Of a DNA stretch of 64,000 nucleotides, positions 1-7,549 are shown one piece after another (within the stretch, counting starts at the first letter, position 1; every line of letters begins with the position of its first letter). The notes below the pieces were generated by a model, which ran no database searches, was not told the origin of the DNA, and worked only from the letters and a program-made list of their open reading frames with translations. Source of the DNA: Pseudomonadales bacterium (GTDB lineage Bacteria > Pseudomonadota > Gammaproteobacteria > Pseudomonadales > UBA5862); the NCBI GenBank assembly GCA_024234215.1, contig JACKOQ010000001.1, positions 827,724 to 891,723 on the forward strand, given 5' to 3'. Both the position numbers and the translations under genes were made by a program.

Positions 1-989
1 GCAAAGCCATGGCTGAGATTGCGCGCCTCGATCACCAGTTGGCCAGAGCGCTGGCTGCCATCGACCCTGAGGTTGACCGTGCCATCGCGGTTGCGCCGCG
101 CCGCGCGCTCACGGCGCATCGCCTCGAGCGCCCGCACCCGGCCCTCGTTGCGGGTGCGCCGCGCCTTGATGCCCTGGCGAATCCACACCTCTTCGGCGGC
201 CAGCCGTTTGTCGAACAGGGCATTGCGCCGCTCCTCCTCTTCGAGGGCGGCCATGCGGCCGGTCAGGTAGCGGTCGTAGTCGCCCGGCCAGTTGCTGAGC
301 CGGCCCCGCTCCAGCTCGACGATGCGGGTGGCGAGGCGGCGCACCAGCGAACGGTCGTGCGAGATGAAGAGCACGCTGCCGGCGAAGTCGAGCAGAAACC
401 GCTCCAGCCAGTCGATCTGCCGGATGTCCAGATGGTTGGTCGGCTCATCGAGCAGCAGCAGGTTGGGCTCATTGATCAGCGCCCGCGCCAGCAGCACCCG
501 CCGCTTGAAGCCGCCAGAGAGGTTTTCGATCTGTGCATCGGCCCGCAGATCCATGCGATCGAGCAGCGCATCGAGGCGCTGCGCCAGCCGCCAGCCATCG
601 TGGGCATCGAGCAGCCCCTGCAGCCGCTCCAGCTCCTGCTGCTCGGTGGCGGTGATTCGCGGTTTGGCCAGCAGAAGATGATGGGCGTCGAACCACTGGT
701 TGACCTCGCCGAACCCCTGCGCCACCACCTCGGCGACGCTGCCCTGCAACCGGGTCGGCACCTCCTGGGCCAGCCAGGAGAGATTGAGGTTGTCGCCCTG
801 GATGATGCGGCCATCGTCGGGTGGAATCAGCCCCGCCACCAGCTTCATCAGTGTCGATTTTCCAGCACCGTTGCGCCCGATCAGCGCAATGCGCTCGCCG
901 TTCTGGATGTCGAGGTCGACTCCGTCGATCAGCGGCGGATGGCCGACCGTCAGTTGGACATTGCTCAGTTGCAGCAGGAGTTCGGCCAT
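1..989 (-). CDS. uup: ABC-F family ATPase Uup (3' end beyond window)
   Basis: This is the N-terminal 329 codons of a soluble duplicated-ATPase ABC-F protein. Uup-type proteins have no membrane domain and act on ribosomes or on branched DNA intermediates. The first ATPase domain is complete: Walker A GRNGAGKST at about residues 38-46, signature LSGGFKRR, Walker B LLLLDEPTNHLD, and a switch histidine in FISHDRSLVRRL. It is followed by the arginine-rich linker (about residues 270-310) that in Uup precedes the second domain. The ATG at 989 gives the usual N-terminus beginning MAELLLQLSNVQL. The second ATPase domain and stop codon lie outside the window. YheS or another ABC-F member is possible, but the linker favours Uup. 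Confidence 0.85.
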   Translation of the reverse strand, partial: MAELLLQLSNVQLTVGHPPLIDGVDLDIQNGERIALIGRNGAGKSTLMKLVAGLIPPDDGRIIQGDNLNLSWLAQEVPTRLQGSVAEVVAQGFGEVNQWFDAHHLLLAKPRITATEQQELERLQGLLDAHDGWRLAQRLDALLDRMDLRADAQIENLSGGFKRRVLLARALINEPNLLLLDEPTNHLDIRQIDWLERFLLDFAGSVLFISHDRSLVRRLATRIVELERGRLSNWPGDYDRYLTGRMAALEEEERRNALFDKRLAAEEVWIRQGIKARRTRNEGRVRALEAMRRERAARRNRDGTVNLRVDGSQRSGQLVIEARNLSHGF

Positions 990-1079
990 GCGGGGAGTGT
1001 CGGTCTGCTCGGGTGAGTGGGGCGGCAATTCTAATCGCTCGCCACTGCAACAGCACGAACAGTCGTCAGAGGGCAGATT

Positions 1080-2894
1080 TCACATGGGCGATGCAGTTGT
1101 CTGCACGCTGTCCGGACCCCGCCGACGATCGACATAGAGGGCGCCGTCTGCGGCAGCGCCGCGACGCCGTTTGGCCTGATGCTTGGCCTTGGCCGCCAGT
1201 GCGGCGACATCATGGTGCGAGTGGCAGCGGGCCGGATCGGGCAGCACGACGCCGATCGACAGCCCGAGCAGTGGAAAGAACTGTTTCTGACCGCGCCGGT
1301 CTTCGCTCCAGATGCCGCCCGCGGCCTGCTCTTCGCTGCTGCTGAACTCCAGGGCGGCCTCTTTGAATGCGCTCAGCAGTCGTTCACAGCGTTCATGCCA
1401 ATCTGCGCTGCAAAGCACCAGGACGAAATCATCGCCACCGATATGGCCGATCAGGTCACGTTCGCTGTCGCAGTGCTGCACTGCCAGTTCGGCCAGGCGC
1501 TTGATGACCTCGTCGCCACGGCTGTAGCCATGGAGGTCATTGAAGGGTTTGAAGTGATCGATGTCACAATAGGCCACGGCGAAGGAGGTCTGTCTGCGCA
1601 GCAGATCGGCGACACATTCGTAGACCGGGACGTTGCCGGGCAGCAGCGTCAGCGGATTGGCGTGGCGGGCGGCACGCATCTGCAGGTCGGTGATGCGCCG
1701 CAGCAGATCGAGCACGCGCACCATGCCCAGGTAGTGGCCTTCATGGACGACGATGAACTCCTGCTCGACCTGGTCAGCGACCACATCGGTCAGCAGGCGG
1801 CTGACATCGGCCAGTTGCAGGTCGTGCTCGACCGTCAAGGGTTCACCCTGCATGAACCAGGCGACTGGCTTGCGGCCATAGAGTTCGCGCCCGTAGCGGC
1901 TGAAGTAGAGATGGTTGAACGTGATGCGCTGGATCATGCCCACCACCCTGCCGTCAGCCACCACCGGCAGCGTGTTCAGATCGGGACGCTGACGGAACAT
2001 CAGCTCCACGGCGTCCATGCTGGTGTCGGGAGTGATGCTCGGGTTCGGTCGAGCCAGCTCACCCACCGTCTGGCCGCGTTGCCAGCGCCAGGCGTCACGC
2101 AACAGGGGCAGGTCGCGCTCGAACAGACCGGCTGCCAGCGTCAGCGGTGGCTCGGCAACCGGGCGCGCCAGGTGGTAGCCCTGTGCCAGTTCGATGCCAA
2201 GCTCGGTCAATGCGCCGAATTCGCCGGCGGTTTCCACCCCTTCGGCCACCACTTGGGCGCCGGCGCTGCGCGCCATCTCGCCCATCGAGCGCACGAATTC
2301 ACGTTTGATCGGGTCATCGTCCAGACCACGGATGAAGTGCTGATCGATCTTGACATAGGCTGGACGCAGCTCGGACCACAGACGCAGGCTCGCATAGCCC
2401 GCCCCGAGATCGTCGATGGCGACCCGATAACCCGCCTGCAGATAGGGGGTCAGGGCCAGACGCAGACTTTCCGAATCCTCCAGCGGATAGCGCTCGCTCA
2501 GCTCCAGCACCACCCGTTGTGGTGACAGGCCGGTGGCCCGCAACTGCTCGATGGCATGTCGTGAATCATGCCGAGACTCCAGCAACAGGCTCGGCACCAT
2601 GTTCAGGAACAGTTGGCCGGGAAGGCCCATGGCCAGAAACCGGCTGGCGGCAAGCCGTTGGCACAGCAAATCCAGCTCGGAGAGTCGCTCGCACCGTTCA
2701 GCAGTGCCAAACAGGACCAGCGGATTGTGCAGCGGGCTGTCGGCAGGACCACGGACCAAGGCCTCGTAACCCATGACCGTGCGACCGCGTAGCGATGCGA
2801 TCGGTTGAAACAGAATGTTGAGCCGCTGCTGTGCCAGGACGCTGTCGAGTTCGAGGCAGAGACGGCGGATATCTTCGGGGGGCCAGGGTGACAT
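1080..2894 (-). CDS. EAL-CBS-GGDEF cyclic-di-GMP signalling protein
   Basis: A 604-residue cytoplasmic protein with no membrane segment. The EAL phosphodiesterase domain comes first: E44 in YEALVRG, an asparagine in LFLNMVP, LELSE, IDDLGAGYASL, VKID, VAEGVET and AQGYHLARP are all present, so c-di-GMP hydrolysis is likely. A central region (about residues 275-400) resembles a CBS pair, a common adenine-nucleotide sensor. A GGDEF domain closes the protein with the variant GGDDF at about residue 486, after YCDIDHFKPFND. Third-position Asp for Glu in this motif is tolerated in some cyclases, so cyclase activity is uncertain. The likely net role is c-di-GMP breakdown tuned by a ligand at the CBS pair. 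No clear ribosome binding site precedes the ATG at 2894. Confidence 0.88.
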   Translation of the reverse strand: MSPWPPEDIRRLCLELDSVLAQQRLNILFQPIASLRGRTVMGYEALVRGPADSPLHNPLVLFGTAERCERLSELDLLCQRLAASRFLAMGLPGQLFLNMVPSLLLESRHDSRHAIEQLRATGLSPQRVVLELSERYPLEDSESLRLALTPYLQAGYRVAIDDLGAGYASLRLWSELRPAYVKIDQHFIRGLDDDPIKREFVRSMGEMARSAGAQVVAEGVETAGEFGALTELGIELAQGYHLARPVAEPPLTLAAGLFERDLPLLRDAWRWQRGQTVGELARPNPSITPDTSMDAVELMFRQRPDLNTLPVVADGRVVGMIQRITFNHLYFSRYGRELYGRKPVAWFMQGEPLTVEHDLQLADVSRLLTDVVADQVEQEFIVVHEGHYLGMVRVLDLLRRITDLQMRAARHANPLTLLPGNVPVYECVADLLRRQTSFAVAYCDIDHFKPFNDLHGYSRGDEVIKRLAELAVQHCDSERDLIGHIGGDDFVLVLCSADWHERCERLLSAFKEAALEFSSSEEQAAGGIWSEDRRGQKQFFPLLGLSIGVVLPDPARCHSHHDVAALAAKAKHQAKRRRGAAADGALYVDRRRGPDSVQTTASPM

Positions 2895-3091
2895 CGGGAA
2901 TGAGAACTGCTTAACCGATAAAAATCAGAATGTTATGCAGTAATTATGACGTTTTTATTTCCATGATGGCTGTTGATTGGCACCCCTCGATTGCTTCAGG
3001 AGGAAGCAGGGCGAGCGTGGAGTGTCCGGAAGGCGAAGCGGGCATCCGGACAAGGAGTGACGGGTTGAAACCGCGTGCGATTGAGAGTGGT

Positions 3092-3298
3092 TCAGACGCC
3101 TCTCAGGGGTTGCAGTCGAGGGTAATAGTCACGGTAGATCACCGAAAAGACCGGCTGTTCCGGCTGGCCGAGATGCTGGTTGCGCAGCAACTGGTCGGTG
3201 ATCGCCTGGTAATCGACCTGGATGCCGCGCGACTCCACGCGGCGGATCGCTTCCACCTCCTTGAGGGAGAGCTTTCGGGGTCCGGTCGTTGACGGCAT
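3092..3298 (-). CDS. small conserved-looking protein, function unknown (68 aa)
   Basis: A 68-residue ORF starting MPSTTGPRKLSLKEVEAIRR. The ATG at 3298 is preceded by a strong Shine-Dalgarno sequence (GGAGGAG on the minus strand, about 5-7 bases upstream), which is the main reason to believe it. The protein is mixed-charge and soluble, with a predicted amphipathic helix around residues 8-30 (LSLKEVEAIRRVESRG) and a tyrosine-rich C-terminus (VIYRDYYPRLQPL). It has no signal peptide, cysteine or recognised motif. It lies between the EAL protein on the same strand and a divergent VWA gene. No family was recognised. An upstream in-frame start at 3325 exists but lacks a comparable ribosome binding site. 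Confidence 0.6.
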   Translation of the reverse strand: MPSTTGPRKLSLKEVEAIRRVESRGIQVDYQAITDQLLRNQHLGQPEQPVFSVIYRDYYPRLQPLRGV

Positions 3299-3558
3299 CT
3301 CTTCTCCTCCGCGATGTCGGGTCAATGTCTACAGGCAACAGCGGCGCCGCCTTGGGGCGTGAGGGTGCTGCGCTTGCCAGCCACAACAACAGAAATTCTT
3401 CAGCTCAAGCGTAGCCGAACTGTGCGCTGTTGCAGATTTTTTCCGGTTTTCGGGTTGGAAAGCAGAATGAAAAGAGTCTGCTAGGCTTGAGAAGAGTGCT
3501 TTTTACAGTGCGTGGCCGACTGTTCGTGCCATCACGGTGTGCAACGGAGAGTGAACGG

Positions 3559-5565
3559 ATGATCGGTTTCTGTCGTCGGACAGCCGCCTGGTTGCTGGCG
3601 GCACTGCTGCTGACGCTGCCACCATTTCTGCTGGCAGCGCAGGAGCCGCCAGTCGATGTGCGGGTGGTCATCGACATCTCGGGCAGCATGAAAAAGAACG
3701 ATCCGCACACTCTGCGCATTCCGGCGGCGAACCTGTTGATCGATCTGCTGCCGGCCAACAGCCGTGCCGGCATCTGGCTGTTTGGCGAGCAGGTCAACCT
3801 GCTGGTCAGGCACGCGCAGGTCGACAGTGCCTGGCGCGAACTGGCGCGCCGTCAAGTCGGCAAGATCGACTCATCCGGGCTCTTCACCCACATCGGCGCC
3901 GCGCTGGAGCAGGCGGGTTACGATCTGAAGCAACCGACCGCCAAGGGACGGGTTCATCTGATCTTTCTGACCGATGGCCTCGTCGATGTCAGCAAGGATC
4001 CGGCACGCAATCAGGCCGAGCGGCAACGCATCATCGAGAAGATCCTGCCGCGCTATCAACAGGCGGGCGTGACGATTCACACCATTGCCCTGTCGGCCGA
4101 GGCTGACCATGCGCTGCTCAAGCAGATGGCGCGGACAACCGGCGGCATCAGCGCCACGGCCAACCACGCCGATGAGTTGTTGAAGCTGTTTCTGCAGGCG
4201 CTGGAGCAGGCGGCACCCGCCACCGAGCTGCCACTGGCCGACAACCGTTTCAGTGTCGACGGTGCCATCGAGGAGTTCACGCTGCTGGCGCTGCATCCGG
4301 CGCAGGCCGATGCGCAGGTGCGGCTGCTGGCGCCGGATGGCACGGCCTACGAGGCGCAACAATACCCGGTGACGGTCAGTTGGCACCGTGACCGGGGCTA
4401 CGACCTGGTGACGGTGCGCAAGCCCGCGGCCGGGGAGTGGGTGTTGCAGTCCGATCCTGACCCGGGCAACCGGGTGCGGGTGGTCAGCAATCTGCAACTG
4501 AAGGTCGATGGCATCCCGGGCAGCTTGGCCGAGGCGGCACCGATCAACGGCCGATTCTGGCTCGAAGAGGCGGGCAAACCGCTGACCGATGCCGATCTGT
4601 TGCGCCTGCTGACCATCACTGCCCAACTCTCCCAGAACGAGCGCCTGCTGAACAGCGGGCAACTGGCGAGTGCAGGTCAGCCGCCGGCCGACGGCATCTA
4701 TGGGGTCAGCGTCACCGGTGTTGATCTGCCTGGAAGTTACGAGTTTCTGCTCAAGATCGATGGAAAAAGCTTTGTCCGCCAATATCGGCAACGAATCCAG
4801 TTCGCACCGCCGGGGCTCGATCATGTGACCGAGGTGCAACTGCCGGCCGATGCCTTCGGCGTGCGCTTCGAGCAGTCCAAGGATGCCAAGGGCGGTTACC
4901 GATTGGAGGTGACCGCGCGTCATCCGGAGATCGACCTGGGGACGGTCGAGGCCAAGGTGATGGTTCATCCGCCGCACAATCAGGGCAAAGTGCGCGATTT
5001 GCCCAAGCAGGGGACGGGTCGCTGGCAGCTCGAGCTGCTGCCCGCCGAACTGCCCGAAGCCGGTCAGTACCGTCTCGCCCTGCAACTGCGCGGCAAGACC
5101 CGACAGGGTGCGCCTTTCAATCTCTATCCCGATGAGATCGTTTTCATCGAGGCGGCGAGCTCGGCAGGCGAGGCGGATGCTGAAAAAGAGGTTGCAGAGG
5201 CCGATGATGCCTCGGCTGAGGAAGCGCACTCGAATCGGGTGCAGATGGGAGTTGCTGCAGGGGTATTTTTTCTGGCTGTCGGCGGTGTGGGTTACTTTTT
5301 CTGGCGGCGTTATCGCAAGAGTGTCGCTGACGCGCAGCAGGAGGTTTCCGACGCGGTCAAACAGCGCGAGGAGCGACGCAAAGCCCAAGCCACGCGCGAA
5401 GCGTCTTCGGCCAGGTGTGCTGAGTCTGCCGTGGAGGTCGAGGCCGATGCCGAGATGGACGCAGCAGAGGAGGTGGCGGAGTCCGGTAAGGAGCAGGTCG
5501 ACGCGGATGAACTCGACAGGCTGGTTGATGAGATTCTGGCCGACGAAGAGCGTCCATCCACTTGA
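3559..5565 (+). CDS. membrane-anchored von Willebrand factor A domain protein (TIGR03503-like)
   Basis: A 668-residue envelope protein. The ATG at 3559 follows GGAGAG and opens a signal peptide (hydrophobic residues 10-26, cut near LLAAQ). The VWA domain begins at once, with the metal-ion site D39-I-S-G-S43, a threonine in the FTHIG loop, and FLTDGLVDV, so a MIDAS fold is intact. A long beta-rich periplasmic region follows. One transmembrane helix lies at about residues 563-582 (MGVAAGVFFLAVGGVGYFF), then a basic coiled coil and a very acidic cytoplasmic tail ending DRLVDEILADEERPST. This plan matches uncharacterised gammaproteobacterial VWA proteins (TIGR03503, from memory). Binding partners are unknown. 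The gene stands alone. Confidence 0.75.
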   Translation: MIGFCRRTAAWLLAALLLTLPPFLLAAQEPPVDVRVVIDISGSMKKNDPHTLRIPAANLLIDLLPANSRAGIWLFGEQVNLLVRHAQVDSAWRELARRQVGKIDSSGLFTHIGAALEQAGYDLKQPTAKGRVHLIFLTDGLVDVSKDPARNQAERQRIIEKILPRYQQAGVTIHTIALSAEADHALLKQMARTTGGISATANHADELLKLFLQALEQAAPATELPLADNRFSVDGAIEEFTLLALHPAQADAQVRLLAPDGTAYEAQQYPVTVSWHRDRGYDLVTVRKPAAGEWVLQSDPDPGNRVRVVSNLQLKVDGIPGSLAEAAPINGRFWLEEAGKPLTDADLLRLLTITAQLSQNERLLNSGQLASAGQPPADGIYGVSVTGVDLPGSYEFLLKIDGKSFVRQYRQRIQFAPPGLDHVTEVQLPADAFGVRFEQSKDAKGGYRLEVTARHPEIDLGTVEAKVMVHPPHNQGKVRDLPKQGTGRWQLELLPAELPEAGQYRLALQLRGKTRQGAPFNLYPDEIVFIEAASSAGEADAEKEVAEADDASAEEAHSNRVQMGVAAGVFFLAVGGVGYFFWRRYRKSVADAQQEVSDAVKQREERRKAQATREASSARCAESAVEVEADAEMDAAEEVAESGKEQVDADELDRLVDEILADEERPST

Positions 5566-5626
5566 CTGTTCCGGCGCGCTGGCTGGAAGTTTCCCGCGTT
5601 CCGCCCGGCGATGAATTTCAAAAGAG

Positions 5627-5656
5627 TTGGAAAAGCGATCTTGCCGCCACTATAAT
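5627..5656 (+). promoter_or_regulatory. sigma-70 promoter of the TetR-adaptor-RND operon
   Basis: A perfect -10 hexamer TATAAT lies at 5651-5656 and a -35-like TTGGAA at 5627-5632, separated by 18 bases. The pair sits about 120 bases upstream of the tetR-family start at 5778 and directly before a perfect palindrome, which makes it the best promoter for the efflux operon. Confidence 0.7.
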
Positions 5657-5659
5657 CCG

Positions 5660-5675
5660 GACCGATCGATCGGTC
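5660..5675. promoter_or_regulatory. 16-bp perfect palindrome, probable TetR-family operator
   Basis: GACCGATCGATCGGTC is its own reverse complement and starts three bases after the TATAAT box, so it would cover the transcription start. TetR-family repressors bind palindromes of this size, usually upstream of their own gene. Auto-repression of the downstream regulator and efflux genes is the natural reading, but binding is inferred. Confidence 0.7.
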
Positions 5676-5777
5676 AGTGTCTTGTTCTGTGCGATTGTTT
5701 CTTCGGTCAAGGAAGGTCAAATCGATGGCGTTGGCAGTGTCTGGCTCGTCTGAGCGCTCCTTGGTTCCGGATTGCAG

Positions 5778-6446
5778 ATGAGTGAACCAAGCGGCGAGCG
5801 CAGGGTGCTCGATGCGGCGCGGAAGCTCTTTTCCGAACAGGACTATGCCAGCGTCTCGATCAGCGCCATTGCGGATGAGGCCGGCGTGAGCAAGGCCAAC
5901 ATCTATCACCATTTCAGTTCAAAGAGTCAGCTCTATTACCAGGTGCTGAAGCTGGCCTGTGCCGATGCGACCCAGGCCATGCAATGGTGCTGTGAAGAGG
6001 CGGGCTCCTACCGGGAGATGTTGCACAGGTTCGTGCTTCGCCATCTGGTCAATCTGCTGAACAACCCCGCCGACTCCAAGCTGATGATCCGCGAGCTGTT
6101 CGAGGCAGGAAAGAACCTCCAGTCCGAGCTGAATTGTGAAGCGATTCCGGCGCAGGAGATCGACTGCAACTTCGCCCGTCTGGTGACGCTGTTGCGCGAG
6201 GGGCAGCAAACCGGCGAGTTTCGCGCCGAACTCAACCCATCGGTGCTGGCGGTGTTGATCATCGGCGCCAACATCCTGTTCATGAAAGGCAGCGACGTTC
6301 TGAGCAGACTGCCTGACATCGTCTATCCGAAAAAACCGGAGATGTTTTCCGCCATGGTGGTCGATGTGCTGCTCAATGGTATTCTCAACCGCCCCGCTGT
6401 TGCCGGGGCAAACTCTTCTGATGTGGGTCAAGGACTTAACTCGTAA
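5778..6446 (+). CDS. TetR/AcrR-family transcriptional regulator
   Basis: A 222-residue one-component repressor. The N-terminus carries the TetR helix-turn-helix (about residues 10-55: RVLDAARKLFSEQDY, then SISAIADEAGVSKANIYHHF). The C-terminal domain looks like those of regulators with a CerR/YbiH-type ligand domain, all-helical and variable. The ATG at 5778 is preferred to a TTG two codons earlier. The stop TAA overlaps the next start by one base (TAATG), so it is co-translated with the efflux adaptor. The operator-like palindrome upstream implies auto-regulation and drug- or lipid-responsive control of the pump. The inducer cannot be told from the sequence. Confidence 0.92.
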   Translation: MSEPSGERRVLDAARKLFSEQDYASVSISAIADEAGVSKANIYHHFSSKSQLYYQVLKLACADATQAMQWCCEEAGSYREMLHRFVLRHLVNLLNNPADSKLMIRELFEAGKNLQSELNCEAIPAQEIDCNFARLVTLLREGQQTGEFRAELNPSVLAVLIIGANILFMKGSDVLSRLPDIVYPKKPEMFSAMVVDVLLNGILNRPAVAGANSSDVGQGLNS

Positions 6447-7549
6447 TGAAAAAAGCCATTCTGCTATCGCTTGCGCTGGCAAGCCTGCCGCTGCTGATCA
6501 CCGGTTGCGCCAACAAGGAGGCCGAGAAAAAGGCGGAACAGACCGAGCGTCCGGCCACCTTGATCACGGTGGCAAAAGTTCAGAAGAGCATGCTTCAGGT
6601 GACCGAGAAGTCACTCGGTCGCATCGAGACTGCTGCCAAACCGAAAGTGGCTGCGGAGGTGGCCGGACAGGTCGTTCGTTTGCATGTCGACGTGGGTCGC
6701 AGTGTCAAAAAGGGCGATCTGCTGGCGCAGATCGATGACACCGCCTATCAGAACGAGTTGCGTGCCAGCAGTGCCGAGGTGCGTCGGGTGCAGGCCCAGC
6801 TCGAGAATCAGGAGCGCCAGGTCAAGCGGCTGCAGGATCTGAGCAAGCAGAATTTCGTCTCCAAGACGCAGCTCGATGATGCCGAGGCACAGAAGCGCGT
6901 GCTGACCCAGCAACTCGAGGGGGTTTCGGCGCGATTGGCCATCGTGCAGCGCAACCTCGACAAGACCCGGGTGTTTGCGCCGGTTGCCGGCGAGGTGCAG
7001 CGACGGCTGGTGTCGCCGGGTGATTTCGTTGCGCCGGGCGCTCCGCTTTTCGAGTTGACGACCCATCAGAAATTGCAGATCGTCCTGCCATTTCCCGAAA
7101 AGACCGCCAGCCGGCTGAAGCCGGGCCTCGAGGTCAAGCTGAGCCTGAATGTCGAGGAGGGGGGTGTTCAGGCGCATGGTGAACTGGTCGGTGTGGTGAC
7201 CGAAGTCAGACCCGACATCGCCACCCAGAACCTCTCGGCCGATGTGATTGTCGAGGTCGACAATCCCGGCGACTGGCGACCCGGCGCCAGTGTCGATGGC
7301 GTGCTGGTGCTGGAGGAGCGTCAGACATTGATGGTTTCCGACCTGGCGGTGGTGCAAAGACCCGCTGGCACCGTGGTCTATGTCATCAAGGATGGGGTGG
7401 CCGAGCAGCGGCAGGTGACCACTGGCGTCTGGCAGAAGGGACGCATCGAGATCCGCACGGGCATCGAAGAGGGTGATACCGTTGCGGAAGAGGGCGCCTA
7501 CTACCTGACCAACGGGGCCAAGGTACGAATCAAGGAGTCGAAGCCATGA
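6446..7549 (+). CDS. RND efflux periplasmic adaptor lipoprotein (membrane fusion protein)
   Basis: A 367-residue HlyD/AcrA-type adaptor joining an inner-membrane RND pump to an outer-membrane channel. The N-terminus is a lipoprotein signal with lipobox LITG-C21, so the protein is lipid-anchored in the periplasm. A barrel-sandwich half (about residues 65-95, KVAAEVAGQVVRLHVDVG), a helical hairpin (about 100-170, with heptad-like QLENQERQVKRLQDL), the second half-barrel (VFAPVAGEVQRRLVSPGD) and beta-barrel and membrane-proximal domains follow in order. It overlaps the TetR gene by one base and the pump by four (ATGA), so the three genes form one transcript. Confidence 0.93.
   Translation: MKKAILLSLALASLPLLITGCANKEAEKKAEQTERPATLITVAKVQKSMLQVTEKSLGRIETAAKPKVAAEVAGQVVRLHVDVGRSVKKGDLLAQIDDTAYQNELRASSAEVRRVQAQLENQERQVKRLQDLSKQNFVSKTQLDDAEAQKRVLTQQLEGVSARLAIVQRNLDKTRVFAPVAGEVQRRLVSPGDFVAPGAPLFELTTHQKLQIVLPFPEKTASRLKPGLEVKLSLNVEEGGVQAHGELVGVVTEVRPDIATQNLSADVIVEVDNPGDWRPGASVDGVLVLEERQTLMVSDLAVVQRPAGTVVYVIKDGVAEQRQVTTGVWQKGRIEIRTGIEEGDTVAEEGAYYLTNGAKVRIKESKP

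Noticed and set aside
1179..2525. 448-codon plus-strand frame over the EAL-GGDEF gene
   Set aside because: It is a mirror of the real minus-strand gene and has no ribosome binding site or motif.
3871..5388. 505-codon minus-strand frame over the VWA gene
   Set aside because: The plus strand carries the MIDAS motif, a signal peptide and a membrane helix. The antisense translation is not protein-like.
5562..5753. 63-codon plus-strand ORF before the TetR gene
   Set aside because: It spans the promoter and palindrome, has no ribosome binding site, and overlaps the end of the VWA gene.
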